Assembly: GCF_900105455.1 (NCBI RefSeq) | Contig: NZ_FNSF01000005.1 | Location: 1,178,001 to 1,242,000 of the forward strand | DNA length: 64,000 nucleotides | Direction of reading: 5' to 3' | DNA from: Tenacibaculum sp. MAR_2009_124 | GTDB lineage: Bacteria; Bacteroidota; Bacteroidia; Flavobacteriales; Flavobacteriaceae | Shown here: in pieces, positions 1 through 10,142 of the stretch | Layout of the letters: the number at the start of each line of letters is the position of its first letter | Numbering within the stretch: position 1 is the first letter of the stretch | Notes under the pieces: generated by a model | Databases searched by the model: none | The model's input: only the letters and a program-made list of their open reading frames with translations | Told to the model about the DNA's origin: nothing | Made by a program: the position numbers and the translations under genes

Positions 1-1
1 A

Positions 2-628
2 CCTTATCCTTCAGTTGTTCGTCCAATATTAGAATTAATAGAAAAAGATAAAGGAGTAACAAGAGTAGCAGCAACAAACCTTATGTTGACAAAACAAGGG
101 CCAATGTTCTTGTCAGATACTACAATTAATGTGAACCCATCGGCAAAAGACTTGGCGAAAATTACCCAGTTAACTTCCGCTTTAGCAAAAATGTTTGGTA
201 TGACTCCAAATATTGCCATGTTAGGGTTTTCAAATTTTGGATCAACAAAGTCTGAAAGTTCAGCTAAAATTAGAGAAGCAGTATCTTATATTCATAGAAA
301 TCATCCAAATGTGGTTGTTGATGGTGAATTACAAGCCGATTTTGCTTTAAATCCTGAGTTACTGGCAAAAGAGTTTCCTTTTTCAAAACTTAATGGGAAA
401 AAAGTAAATGTTTTAATATTTCCTAATCTTGATGCCGCCAATATTACCTATAAATTAATGAAGCAAATTAATGGAATTGAGTCTATTGGGCCAATTTTAT
501 TAGGAATGAGTAAGCCAGTTCATATATTGCAATTAGGGGCAAGTGTTGATGAAATGGTGAATATGGCAGCGGTAGCTGTAGTGGATGCTCAAAATAAGGC
601 TTCAAATAAAAAAGCATCGTCTTTTTAA
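2..628 (+). CDS. maeB: NADP-dependent malic enzyme, C-terminal part (5' end outside window)
   Basis: The reading frame is open from the first base and ends with TAA at 626-628, so about 208 C-terminal residues are present. The visible part resembles the phosphotransacetylase-like (PTA) domain found at the C-terminus of large MaeB-type malic enzymes, with segments such as VNPSAKDLAKI, VDGELQADFAL and FPNLDAANITYKLM that are characteristic of that fold. MaeB converts malate to pyruvate and CO2 with NADP; in these fusions the PTA domain is regulatory and binds acetyl-CoA (family knowledge). The catalytic malic domain would lie upstream, so a stand-alone phosphate acetyltransferase cannot be fully excluded, but the long variant next to ruvA-sprA is the usual flavobacterial arrangement. 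Confidence 0.85.
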   Translation, partial: PYPSVVRPILELIEKDKGVTRVAATNLMLTKQGPMFLSDTTINVNPSAKDLAKITQLTSALAKMFGMTPNIAMLGFSNFGSTKSESSAKIREAVSYIHRNHPNVVVDGELQADFALNPELLAKEFPFSKLNGKKVNVLIFPNLDAANITYKLMKQINGIESIGPILLGMSKPVHILQLGASVDEMVNMAAVAVVDAQNKASNKKASSF

Positions 629-697
629 AACATTGAAAACGAGAATTTTTAAAAACAAATAATTTTTCTACTTTAGACAACGCGAAACAAGAAATAG

Positions 698-1279
698 ATG
701 ATAACACAAATAAGGGGAAGACTTGTGGAAAAAAATCCAACGTATGTTGTGATTGATTGTAACGGTGTGGGATATTTACTTCATATTTCTCTGAACACGT
801 ATTCTTTATTGCCAAGTGATGAAAATATTGTGTTGTACACACATTTATCTATTAGAGAGGACGCGCATACTTTATATGGTTTTATTAATAAAGTTGAACG
901 AGAAATTTTCAAATTATTAGTATCTGTATCAGGTGTCGGTCCAAGCACGGCTAGAACAATGCTTTCTTCTATGACATCTGAAGAAATTCAACAAGCAATA
1001 GCTTCAGAGAATGTTAAGTTAATTCAATCGGTAAAAGGAATTGGAGCAAAAACAGCCCAGAGACTTATTGTTGATTTGAAAGATAAAATATTAAAAACGT
1101 TCGATTTAGAAGAAGTTTCTATTGTTCAGAACAATACTAATAAAGAAGAAGCGTTATCTGCTTTAGAGGTCTTAGGTTTTGTTCGGAAACAAGCCGAAAA
1201 GGTTGTCAATAATATATTAAAGGGAATGCCTGATGCGACTGTAGAACAGCTCATTAAGCAGGCGTTAAAAAACTTATAG
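698..1279 (+). CDS. ruvA: Holliday junction branch migration protein RuvA
   Basis: 193 residues, the normal RuvA length. Residues 1-63 fit the N-terminal OB-fold (starts MITQIRGRLVEK). Two helix-hairpin-helix motifs follow, VSGVGPSTARTML and VKGIGAKTAQRLI, which bind DNA. A flexible linker leads to a C-terminal three-helix domain (about 147-193, with EALSALEVLGF) that contacts RuvB. RuvA tetramers hold the four-way junction while RuvB drives branch migration; ruvB and ruvC are not in this window. The gene lies 69 nt after maeB and ends 5 nt before the sprA frame opens, so ruvA and sprA are probably cotranscribed. The ATG at 698 is the natural start. Confidence 0.96.
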   Translation: MITQIRGRLVEKNPTYVVIDCNGVGYLLHISLNTYSLLPSDENIVLYTHLSIREDAHTLYGFINKVEREIFKLLVSVSGVGPSTARTMLSSMTSEEIQQAIASENVKLIQSVKGIGAKTAQRLIVDLKDKILKTFDLEEVSIVQNNTNKEEALSALEVLGFVRKQAEKVVNNILKGMPDATVEQLIKQALKNL

Positions 1280-1284
1280 AAAAG

Positions 1285-4200
1285 TTGAAAAATACATTTA
1301 TGAATAAATTATTTACAGCACTTACTTTATTGGTAAGTGTTGTTTCGTTTTCACAAAGTGTTGCTAATACGGTGTTAAAGGATACAGTAATACCGCTTAA
1401 ATACAATTTTAAACATAACCAAACAGGAAAGCTTTTCTTAAACAATCCTTCAGAGTTTCAAGTGACCTTTGATAAGGCCTTGAATAAATTTGTTCTTGTT
1501 GAAAAAATAGGAGACTATTTAATAGGGACTCCCATATTTTTGACACCGAAAGAATACGAAAAATACCGCCTTAAAAAAGACATAAAAACCTATTTTAAAG
1601 AAAAGGTCGATGCTACGGATACAAGGAAGAAAGGCAAAAAAGGTGCAAGAAAAAATTTATTGCCAAAATATTATGTAAACTCAAAATTCTTCGAATCTGT
1701 TTTTGGAGGAAATACGGTTGAGGTAATTCCAAGAGGTCAGGTAAACATAAAACTTGGAGGAGTTTATCAGAATAATGAGAATCCTCAAATATCTATTGAT
1801 CAACAGAGTAGTTTTACATTTGATTTTGACCAACAGATTAGTGCAAGTTTACAAGCCAAAGTAGGAAAAAGATTGAAGGTTACAGCAAATTATGATACAC
1901 AGTCTACCTTTAATTTTCAGAACTTAATAAAACTTGAATATACTCCAACTGAGGATGATATTATACAAGGAATTGATGCAGGTAATATTAGCATGCCAAT
2001 TAAAAACTCGTTAATTAACGGGGCGCAGGCTTTGTTTGGAGTAAAAACGGAACTTCAATTTGGTAAAACAACAGTAACTGCAGCATTCTCGCAACAAAAT
2101 TCTCAATCTCGAACAGTAGTTGCTGAAGGAGGTGCTACCATAGAAGATTTTGAATTAAGGGCTTCAGATTATGATAATGATCGCCACTTTTTCCTTTCAC
2201 AATACTTTAGAGAAAATTATAAAAAGGCGCTTACACAATATCCTTTGGTCAATAGCCCAGTTAATATTACAAGAATAGAGGTTTGGGTTACGAATAGAAC
2301 CCAAAGTGTAAATGATTTTAGGAGTATTGTTGCTATAGCGGATTTAGGTGAATCGAATACAACTCCAGCGTCTAATAATTTAGTAAATAATACGGTAGTT
2401 GATCCAACAATAGTTCCCGTTCAAGCAAATGGATCTAATATTCCATATAATGGAGTTAATAAACTAGATAGGTTATTAACTGAAAATGGTTTGATTAGAG
2501 ATGTTACAACCATGCAAAGTGCTTTTGCAAATGAAGGGATTACGGGAGTTGCTCAAGGAACTGACTTTTCATATTTGCAAAATGCTAGAAAATTACAGCC
2601 TAGTGAATATCGTTTACACCCTCAATTGGGTTTTATTTCTTTAAATAGAAGATTAAATGACGGAGAGGTTCTTTCGGTTGCTTATGAATATACCGTTGTA
2701 GGGGCTTCAACGAGCGAAGCTGTTTTTAAGGTAGGAGAATTTTCTAATGATGGTGTTATTGCTCCTTCAAATTTAGTAGTAAAGTTATTAAGGAGTGAAA
2801 TTTTAACTACTGTCAGACCTGGAGTTACTCCAGCGGAGCCATTCCCAACTTGGCGTTTAATGATGAAAAATGTGTATGCGCTTGGTGCATATCCATTAAG
2901 ACAAGAAGGATTCCGTTTTGATTTATTATATAGAGACGATCAAACAGGAACACTACAAAACACATTACAAAATGCATCAACTGCAAATATTGGAAGTTTG
3001 CCATTAATGCAAATTTTCCATATTGACCGTTTAGATCAAAGTCAGTATCAAGTAGCAGGAGGAGATGGTTATTTTGATTTTGTTGAGGGAGCTACAGTAA
3101 ATTCGGAGAAAGGATATATTATATTTCCTGATCCCGAGCCCTTTGGTAATGATTCGTATCTTGACAATAGGTTAGTCGGGGCAGATGATAAGACCAAGTA
3201 TTTGTTCGACGAACTATACCTTACCACAAAAATTCAAGCAAAAAACGAATATCAAAACAAGGATAAGTTTTTTTTAAAGGGATATTATAAATCAGAGACA
3301 AGTAGAGGAATTTCTTTAGGAGCTTTTAATATTCCAAGAGGTTCGGTGAAAGTTACAGCGGGAGGTAGAGTTCTTGTTGAGGGAGTTGATTATGTGGTAG
3401 ATTATCAATTAGGAAGAGTTCAAATTCTGGATCCAGGACTAGAAGCCTCTGGAGTTCCAATTAATGCAACAGTTGAGAACAACACCTTTTTTAATCAACA
3501 AAGAAAAACGTTTATAGGAGTCGATGTTGAACATAGATTTTCAGAAGATTTTGTTTTAGGAGGAACTTTCTTAAATGTAAGTGAACGTCCGATTACACCA
3601 AAAGTGAACTTTGGTGGAGAGCCAATTGATAATATTATGTTAGGGATGAACTTAGATTATTCGTCTGAAGTTCCTTTCTTAACAAAACTTGCGAACAAAT
3701 TACCGTTTGTTGAAACTGATGTTGCTTCAAAGGTTTCTGTTAGAGCCGATATGGCGTATTTATTGCCCGGTTCACCAAGTGGTATTGATGTAAATGGAAC
3801 GGCTACTTCTTATTTAGATGATTTTGAGGCATCTCAAATACCTATTAATTTAAATTCGCCGCAACAATGGTTTTTAGCAAGTACACCAGAATCTCAAGGG
3901 TTTGAAGCTGATGGTGGCGCAAATAATAATTTGTCGTATAATGACCATAGAGCGAAAATTGCTTGGTATAATGTAGACCAATTGTTTTATGGAACTGTAA
4001 ATAGGCCAAGTAATATTGATGAGATTGAACTTTCTAGAGATGAGGTTCGTCAGGTTCGATTTGAAGAACTTTTTGATCTTGATTTAGATATTACACAACA
4101 GAATTTAGTGAGAACTTTAGATTTGGCGTATTATCCTTCAGAAAGAGGTCCTTATAACTTTAATGGAAATAACGATGAGGTAAATATTGATTCTGAGAGT

Positions 4201-7200
4201 AACGAAATTAGGTTAACGAAGCCAGACGAAAACTGGGGTGGAATTATGCGCTCCTTGACAACGAATAATTTTGAACAAGCCAATGTTGAGTATATCCAGT
4301 TTTGGCTAATGGATCCTTATGATAACTATTCATTAACTGGTGAAGAAGGAGTGCCAGCTGGGGTGAATCCAGATTTACTGGTTAATCAGGTGGGAAAACT
4401 CTTAATTAACTTAGGTAGTATCTCTGAAGATATTTTACGAGATGGTAGCAAGCAGTACGAAAATGGATTGCCAGAAGATGGCGTAAAAACAGTAGGGAGT
4501 AATGTTCGAGAGTCTGTTTGGGGGTTCACACCTATTAATCCTTCAATTTTATATGCCTTTGCCGCTGACGCTAACGCAAGAGTAAATCAAGATGTTGGTT
4601 TAGACGGGTTGAATGATAGTGAGGAAAAAGCTAGGTTTAACGTTTCTGTTAGTGGTAGAAACTATAACCAGTTACCAGATCCAGCTGGAGATAATTTCCA
4701 GTTTTTTAGAGGAAATGACTTAGATGCAGCAAATGCTTCTATTTTGTCACGTTATAAAAGATATAACAACCCTCAGGGGAATTCACCAACACCAGAACAG
4801 TCTGCTGAGACTTATCCTACATCGTCATCTACATATCCTGATACAGAAGATATCAATAGAGATCAAACAATGGATGCGGTAAGCAGTTATTTTGAATATG
4901 AGGTATCTTTAGATAAAACGGATTTAAATAGGGGAGTAGGTTTTAACCATATCGTAGATATAAAAGATACGAATGTTACACGTCCCGATGGTGAAGCGAA
5001 GACTACTAGATGGTATCAATTTAGAATTCCAGTAAGATCAGGAATTCCTATAAATGGAATTTCGGATTTTAATAGTATCCGTTTCGTAAGAATGTTTTTG
5101 ACTCAGTTTAAAATGCCTGTTGTTTTACGTTTTGGAGAGTTAGAACTAGTAAGGAGTGATTGGAGAAGATATGTTCAAACTGTACCAGATGATCAAGTTA
5201 ACAATTTCGAAATTGGAGTTGTTAATATTGAACAAAATGGAGATAGATATGAATTGCCTCCAGGAATTCAAAGAGAATTACTTCAAGGAACAAACAGAAT
5301 TCAAAGACAAAATGAACAATCGGTAACTTTAAAAGTAACAGATTTACCAGCAGATTCAATACGTACTATTTACAAGAATATTAGTATCGATATGCGTCGC
5401 TATAAAAATATGCGTATGTTCTTGCATGCCGAAGATCCTGCAAGAAATGCTAGTCAAGGTCAAGATGCGGGAGCTGTTGCTATTATTCGTTTAGGTACAG
5501 ATTTAAATGAAAATTATTACGAAATTGAAAAGCCATTAGTGTATTCGGCAGTAGGAGGAAGTCCAGTAGCGGATCAAATTTGGCCAGTTGAAAACAATCT
5601 TGATGTGATACTTGAAGATTTATCAGGATTAAAGTTACAACGACCGTCAGGGGCTATTGTGTCTGAATTATTTTCAGGACTCAGTTCTAACGGACTCAAA
5701 ATATCTGTAAAAGGAAATCCAACTTTAGCTCAAGTTCGAACCGTAATGCTTGGTGTAAAAAACACCTCTCCCAACTCTAAATCAATTGAAGTTTGGTATA
5801 ATGAATTAAGAGCCGTTGGATTTGATAATAAAGGAGGATGGGCAGCTGTTGTAAATGCAGATGCTAACCTTGCAGATGTAATGAACCTTTCTCTTGGAGG
5901 GAGGATGTCAACTGTTGGTTTCGGGAGCGTAGAAGATAGAGTACAACAGAGAAGTATCGAAGAAGTAAAACAGTATAATGTAGCTACCAACGTTCAGATA
6001 GGTAAAATGATGCCTAAGAAATGGAACATGCAAATTCCTATGAGTTATAGTTATGGCGAGGAGTTTAGAGATCCTAAATACGATCCGCAGTACCAAGATA
6101 TTACTTTGGAGCAAGCTCGAGATGCCGCTGAAACTTCAAATAATGAGCAAGCAAGAGAGAATATAGCCAATGCTCAAGATTATACACGTAGAAAGAGTAT
6201 TAGTTTCATTAATGTTAAAAAGAATAGAAATCCTGATAGTAAGAAAAAACAAAAATTCTACGATGTAGAAAACTTCTCAGTATCATATTCTTTTAATGAA
6301 GAGTACCATAAAGATTATAATATTGAGAAATATATTAATCAAAATGTAATGGCTGGTGCGAGTTATAACTTTAATTTCAAGCCATTTGTTATTGAGCCGT
6401 TTAAGAAGACTAAAATTTTAAGTAGTAAATATTTGAAGTTTATAAGAGACTTGAATTTGAATCCCGTACCAAAAACTATTGCAGTAAACTCAAGAATTAA
6501 TAGAAACTTTAGTTCTCAAAAATCGAGAAACTTGATTGAAGGTTTATCGGCTCAACCTGAATTGAAGCAACGTAATTTTGTGTTTGATTGGGATTATACT
6601 ATAGGATTTGATTTAACAAAGTCGTTGCAATTAAACTTTAATGCGACCAATAGTTTTATCTATGATAGCTTTGGTAGAGAGGAAGATTTAGAAATTTATG
6701 ATAAGTTTTTCAATATTGGTAGGCCGAATTCTTATCACCAGAAATTAAATGGTACATATAAAGTTCCAATTAATAAAATTCCATATTTAGGGTTCTTATC
6801 GGCTGATTATGGCTATACTGCTGATTTCGATTGGCAAGCGTCATCTCAAAGTCCAATTTTTAATGAAGTAGGAGAGCTAGTAGGTAATGTACGAGACAAA
6901 GTTGGTAACATGATTCAAAATGCAAATACGCATAATTTGAATGCTACCATAGACTTTGGACGTTTTTATAAAACCTTGAAGCTTGATAAACTTTTAGTTA
7001 AAAAAGGAAAAAAAGGCCCAGTAAAGAAAGGTTCTTTAAAATTAGGGGCAGATCAGAAAACGGATGGAAAACTAAAGTTAAAGAAAAACGCAAGTTTTGG
7101 ACATAAAGCATTAAAAGGATTATACGATGTGTTAACATCGGTAAAAAGAGCTAAAATTAGTTATAGCCAAAATAACGGAACACTTCTTCAAGGGTATATA

Positions 7201-8490
7201 CCATCTGTTGGTTTCTTGGGAAGAAATAATTTTGGAGGTGGATTGGCTCCAACCTTCGGATTTGTATTTGGAAGTCAAACGGATATTTTAAGGAATGCAA
7301 TTGATAATGGATGGTTAGTTACGAGAGATCCTAATAATGCAGATGACACTTATTATAACAAGAATTATGGTAAGAACAGCAATAAGAAGTTAGACTATAC
7401 AATTTCAGTAAAGCCTTTTAAAAGTTTGACTATTGACTTAAGAGGAAATAGAATCCAAACGAGTCGTCTTACGCAACAATTAGATGTGATAAAAACAGGA
7501 GTTAATGCGAGTGGCGAAGATATTTTCGAACAAAATAATACCATTAAAGCATTCGAAACTGGAGATTTTAGTATAAGTCATTTTATGTTGTCAACCATGT
7601 TTACAGATGGAGAAAGCCTATACCAAAACTTTAGAGATTATAGATCGACTATAGCAAATAGATTGTATAATGAAACAGGTTTCACGAGGCCTACTAACCC
7701 AGATGATCCTGCATTTAAGGAAAATGGACAGCAAGCGATGCTCCCAGCTTTCTTAGCGGCTTATTCAGGACAGGATCCTAATTCAGTTAGCACGAGTCCG
7801 TTCAAAAATATTCCTATTCCGAATTGGACTTTACGTTATAATGGCTTAATGAAGTATAAATGGTTTAAGAAAAATTTTTCTTCATTTACACTTACCCACG
7901 GTTACAAATCATCATATACAATAGGTAATTATACTAACAACTTACAGTATGAAGAAGGTGTTGCAAATACTTCTGGAAACTTCCAGCCTAATTTGCTAAT
8001 TTCCTCAGTAACACTTATTGATGAGTTTTCACCGTTGATAAAAGTTGACTTCAGAATGAAGAACTCCTTATCATTTAAAGGGGAGATTAGAAGAGATAGA
8101 AGCTTGACCTTAAATTTTAATAACAATACAATTACTGATATAAATGGAACAGAATATGTATTTGGATTTGGATATAAGATAAGAGATGTTAAATTTGTAA
8201 CCCGATTTACAGGGAAGAAAGAAACCTTGAAAGGAGATATTAATTTAAGGGCTGATATTTCAATGAGAGATAACCTTACTTTAATTAGGAGTGTAGATGA
8301 AAGTAATAATCAGGTAACCGGAGGAGAAAGATTGTTTGGAATAAAGTTTTTAGCAGATTATAATTTGAGTAAAAACTTAACGGCATCTTTCTATTACAAC
8401 CACCAAACATTTAATTATGCTATTTCAACAACATTCCCTAGACAAGCTATTAATGCAGGATTGAATCTTGTATATAATTTAGGAAATTAA
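1285..8490 (+). CDS. sprA: Cell surface protein SprA, T9SS outer-membrane translocon
   Basis: 2401 residues, in the expected size range of SprA/Sov. SprA is the giant outer-membrane barrel through which type IX secretion substrates, including gliding adhesins, leave the periplasm (known from Flavobacterium johnsoniae). An N-terminal signal peptide (about residues 6-27, ending in SFSQS) is followed by long beta-rich barrel sequence ending in a terminal aromatic/hydrophobic strand (LNLVYNLGN). The start is uncertain: TTG at 1285 gives MKNTFMNKLF, and ATG at 1300 gives MNKLF with an equally good signal peptide. It sits between ruvA and gcvH, the standard flavobacterial order. It matters here because the 35-61 kb locus encodes likely T9SS substrates and partners. 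Confidence 0.95.
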   Translation: MKNTFMNKLFTALTLLVSVVSFSQSVANTVLKDTVIPLKYNFKHNQTGKLFLNNPSEFQVTFDKALNKFVLVEKIGDYLIGTPIFLTPKEYEKYRLKKDIKTYFKEKVDATDTRKKGKKGARKNLLPKYYVNSKFFESVFGGNTVEVIPRGQVNIKLGGVYQNNENPQISIDQQSSFTFDFDQQISASLQAKVGKRLKVTANYDTQSTFNFQNLIKLEYTPTEDDIIQGIDAGNISMPIKNSLINGAQALFGVKTELQFGKTTVTAAFSQQNSQSRTVVAEGGATIEDFELRASDYDNDRHFFLSQYFRENYKKALTQYPLVNSPVNITRIEVWVTNRTQSVNDFRSIVAIADLGESNTTPASNNLVNNTVVDPTIVPVQANGSNIPYNGVNKLDRLLTENGLIRDVTTMQSAFANEGITGVAQGTDFSYLQNARKLQPSEYRLHPQLGFISLNRRLNDGEVLSVAYEYTVVGASTSEAVFKVGEFSNDGVIAPSNLVVKLLRSEILTTVRPGVTPAEPFPTWRLMMKNVYALGAYPLRQEGFRFDLLYRDDQTGTLQNTLQNASTANIGSLPLMQIFHIDRLDQSQYQVAGGDGYFDFVEGATVNSEKGYIIFPDPEPFGNDSYLDNRLVGADDKTKYLFDELYLTTKIQAKNEYQNKDKFFLKGYYKSETSRGISLGAFNIPRGSVKVTAGGRVLVEGVDYVVDYQLGRVQILDPGLEASGVPINATVENNTFFNQQRKTFIGVDVEHRFSEDFVLGGTFLNVSERPITPKVNFGGEPIDNIMLGMNLDYSSEVPFLTKLANKLPFVETDVASKVSVRADMAYLLPGSPSGIDVNGTATSYLDDFEASQIPINLNSPQQWFLASTPESQGFEADGGANNNLSYNDHRAKIAWYNVDQLFYGTVNRPSNIDEIELSRDEVRQVRFEELFDLDLDITQQNLVRTLDLAYYPSERGPYNFNGNNDEVNIDSESNEIRLTKPDENWGGIMRSLTTNNFEQANVEYIQFWLMDPYDNYSLTGEEGVPAGVNPDLLVNQVGKLLINLGSISEDILRDGSKQYENGLPEDGVKTVGSNVRESVWGFTPINPSILYAFAADANARVNQDVGLDGLNDSEEKARFNVSVSGRNYNQLPDPAGDNFQFFRGNDLDAANASILSRYKRYNNPQGNSPTPEQSAETYPTSSSTYPDTEDINRDQTMDAVSSYFEYEVSLDKTDLNRGVGFNHIVDIKDTNVTRPDGEAKTTRWYQFRIPVRSGIPINGISDFNSIRFVRMFLTQFKMPVVLRFGELELVRSDWRRYVQTVPDDQVNNFEIGVVNIEQNGDRYELPPGIQRELLQGTNRIQRQNEQSVTLKVTDLPADSIRTIYKNISIDMRRYKNMRMFLHAEDPARNASQGQDAGAVAIIRLGTDLNENYYEIEKPLVYSAVGGSPVADQIWPVENNLDVILEDLSGLKLQRPSGAIVSELFSGLSSNGLKISVKGNPTLAQVRTVMLGVKNTSPNSKSIEVWYNELRAVGFDNKGGWAAVVNADANLADVMNLSLGGRMSTVGFGSVEDRVQQRSIEEVKQYNVATNVQIGKMMPKKWNMQIPMSYSYGEEFRDPKYDPQYQDITLEQARDAAETSNNEQARENIANAQDYTRRKSISFINVKKNRNPDSKKKQKFYDVENFSVSYSFNEEYHKDYNIEKYINQNVMAGASYNFNFKPFVIEPFKKTKILSSKYLKFIRDLNLNPVPKTIAVNSRINRNFSSQKSRNLIEGLSAQPELKQRNFVFDWDYTIGFDLTKSLQLNFNATNSFIYDSFGREEDLEIYDKFFNIGRPNSYHQKLNGTYKVPINKIPYLGFLSADYGYTADFDWQASSQSPIFNEVGELVGNVRDKVGNMIQNANTHNLNATIDFGRFYKTLKLDKLLVKKGKKGPVKKGSLKLGADQKTDGKLKLKKNASFGHKALKGLYDVLTSVKRAKISYSQNNGTLLQGYIPSVGFLGRNNFGGGLAPTFGFVFGSQTDILRNAIDNGWLVTRDPNNADDTYYNKNYGKNSNKKLDYTISVKPFKSLTIDLRGNRIQTSRLTQQLDVIKTGVNASGEDIFEQNNTIKAFETGDFSISHFMLSTMFTDGESLYQNFRDYRSTIANRLYNETGFTRPTNPDDPAFKENGQQAMLPAFLAAYSGQDPNSVSTSPFKNIPIPNWTLRYNGLMKYKWFKKNFSSFTLTHGYKSSYTIGNYTNNLQYEEGVANTSGNFQPNLLISSVTLIDEFSPLIKVDFRMKNSLSFKGEIRRDRSLTLNFNNNTITDINGTEYVFGFGYKIRDVKFVTRFTGKKETLKGDINLRADISMRDNLTLIRSVDESNNQVTGGERLFGIKFLADYNLSKNLTASFYYNHQTFNYAISTTFPRQAINAGLNLVYNLGN

Positions 8491-8522
8491 AAAACAAATC
8501 AAGAATAAAAACAAACAATACA

Positions 8523-8903
8523 ATGAACATTCCATCAGAATTAAAATATACGAAGGACCACGAGTGGATAAAAATTGAAGGTGATATCGCTACAATTGGA
8601 ATTACTGATTTTGCGCAAGGAGAATTAGGTGATATCGTTTATGTAGATGTAGATAGCCTAGATGATACCGTTGAAATTGAAGAGGTTTTCGGTTCTGTAG
8701 AAGCAGTTAAAACTGTATCAGATCTATTTATGCCTTTAACAGGTGAAGTAATCGAGTTTAATGGAGGCTTAGAAGATGAGCCGGAATTAGTAAATTCGGA
8801 TCCTTATGGAGAGGGTTGGATGATTAAAGTGAAGATTTCGGATGCTTCTCAAATTGACAACTTATTAAGTGATGAAGCTTATAAAGAGCTTGTTAAATCA
8901 TAA
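8523..8903 (+). CDS. gcvH: Glycine cleavage system H protein
   Basis: 126 residues, full length for GcvH. The lipoyl attachment site is visible as GSVEAVKTVSDL with the modified lysine at residue 63, after a typical start (KYTKDHEW). The lipoyl arm shuttles aminomethyl groups from the P to the T protein in glycine breakdown in the cytoplasm. The C-terminal part carries the expected NSDPYGEGWMIKVK segment. The gene begins 32 nt after sprA and its last 32 nt overlap the start of the VanZ-like gene, so the three are probably one transcript. No other glycine cleavage genes are present in the window. Confidence 0.96.
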   Translation: MNIPSELKYTKDHEWIKIEGDIATIGITDFAQGELGDIVYVDVDSLDDTVEIEEVFGSVEAVKTVSDLFMPLTGEVIEFNGGLEDEPELVNSDPYGEGWMIKVKISDASQIDNLLSDEAYKELVKS

Positions 8904-9249
8904 AAAAATTAACTTGGCAATAGCGGTATTCATTACAATGAGTATCGCTATTCTTTGTTTAATAAAACTAGATACTCCGCCAGTCAATGTGAAGCATATT
9001 GATAAGCTAGAACACATTACAGCTTATTTTTTTCTAACGTTATTTTGGTTGTTAGCTTTTCGGAAAAAGTCTAATGCATTTATAGTCTTGTTATTATGTT
9101 TTTTTTACGGCATAATTATTGAGGTGTTACAGGCAACATTAACAACATATAGAAGCGGTGACTATTACGATATTATAGCCAATGTAATAGGTGTGTTTTT
9201 GGCTTTTACAGTGTTTCGAGTGTTTTTTTACAAAAAAGACACTTTTTAG
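8872..9249 (+). CDS. VanZ-like family membrane protein
   Basis: About 125 residues with four predicted membrane segments and the VanZ-like signatures KLEHITAYF (after the first helix), GIIIEVLQ and IIANVIGVFLAF. VanZ-like proteins are small membrane proteins of mostly unknown function; the founding member gives low-level teicoplanin resistance. ATG at 8872 lies inside the end of gcvH; a GTG directly before it (8869) and an internal ATG at 8938 are alternatives. The basic segment SLLNHKK before the first helix favours the upstream start. The position downstream of gcvH is common in Flavobacteriaceae, which suggests conserved cotranscription rather than a shared pathway. Confidence 0.85.
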   Translation: MKLIKSLLNHKKINLAIAVFITMSIAILCLIKLDTPPVNVKHIDKLEHITAYFFLTLFWLLAFRKKSNAFIVLLLCFFYGIIIEVLQATLTTYRSGDYYDIIANVIGVFLAFTVFRVFFYKKDTF

Positions 9250-9313
9250 AAAAAATAGCTTGTAAAAGTTGAAATAAATTAATTAAATTAGCGAACTATT
9301 AAAAACATAAAGG

Positions 9314-10036
9314 ATGGAAATTAAGAAAAATCCAAAATCAAATCTTGAAAACTACAGCAAGCTGTTTGTACAGTTAGGTTTGGTTTTAGCTTTATTTATT
9401 ACGTACATAGCCATTGAAAATAAAACATACGATAAAGAGTATGGCGACTTAGGACAAAGTAATATGTCTGCAGACGTTGAAGAAGAAACTATTGAAATAC
9501 AACAGGAGATTACGCCTCCACCAAAAAATACACCTCCACCTCCAGCACCTGAGAAAATTGAAGTAGTAGAAGATGAGCAAGAAGTGGAAGAAACAATTAT
9601 TGAATCTACTGAAACTGATGAAGCTGAAGCGGTAATCGTTGAAGAAATTGAAGAAGTAGAAGAGGAAGAAGATTTGGTTGAAGATGTACCTTTCTCAATT
9701 ATTGAAGACGTACCAGTATTTCCTGGTTGTAAAGGAACAAAAACTCAAAAGAAGAATTGTTTAAATCAGAAAATGAATAAACACATTCAGAGATATTTTG
9801 ATGCTGACTTAGCGAATGAGTTAGGATTATCTCCTGGAAAGAAAAGAATTTACCTAGTTTTCAAAATCGGTAAAACAGGTAATATTGAGGATATTCAAGC
9901 AAGAGCTCCACACCCAAGATTAAAGCAAGAGGCCATCCGTATTGCTAAGAAATTACCAAAAATGGAACCTGGTAAACAAAGAGGTAGAGCTGTACGTGTA
10001 GGGTATACATTGCCAATTACATTTAATGTAGAGTAG
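9314..10036 (+). CDS. Energy transducer TonB
   Basis: 240 residues with the classic TonB layout. There is a short cytoplasmic start, one membrane helix (about residues 16-36, FVQLGLVLALFITYIAI), a proline-rich stretch (about 68-82, TPPPKNTPPPPAPE) and a long glutamate/valine-rich periplasmic spacer. The C-terminal TonB domain (about 140-240) ends in YTLPITFNVE. It passes proton-motive force from ExbB/ExbD to outer-membrane TonB-dependent receptors. The motif VFPGCKG with two cysteines before the C-terminal domain is typical of Bacteroidota TonBs. The gene has its own strong terminator at 10061 and a divergent paralogue directly downstream. Confidence 0.92.
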   Translation: MEIKKNPKSNLENYSKLFVQLGLVLALFITYIAIENKTYDKEYGDLGQSNMSADVEEETIEIQQEITPPPKNTPPPPAPEKIEVVEDEQEVEETIIESTETDEAEAVIVEEIEEVEEEEDLVEDVPFSIIEDVPVFPGCKGTKTQKKNCLNQKMNKHIQRYFDADLANELGLSPGKKRIYLVFKIGKTGNIEDIQARAPHPRLKQEAIRIAKKLPKMEPGKQRGRAVRVGYTLPITFNVE

Positions 10037-10060
10037 ACTTTAATAACTTACGATATTTAC

Positions 10061-10091
10061 AAAAAGCAACCAATTTGGTTGCTTTTTTTTA
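10061..10091 (+). terminator. Rho-independent terminator after the first tonB-like gene
   Basis: An 11-bp perfect stem (AAAAAGCAACC with GGTTGCTTTTT) with a 5-nt loop is followed by a run of T residues, 24 nt after the TAG stop. Confidence 0.9.
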
Positions 10092-10142
10092 TTGGCATGT
10101 TTCTTGTATTGAAAGAGTAATTATAATTTAAACTCAATCACT

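Noticed and set aside
7929..8126. Antisense frames inside sprA and the giant repeat genes
   Set aside because: They are short shadows of strongly supported coding frames with no own start context or motifs.
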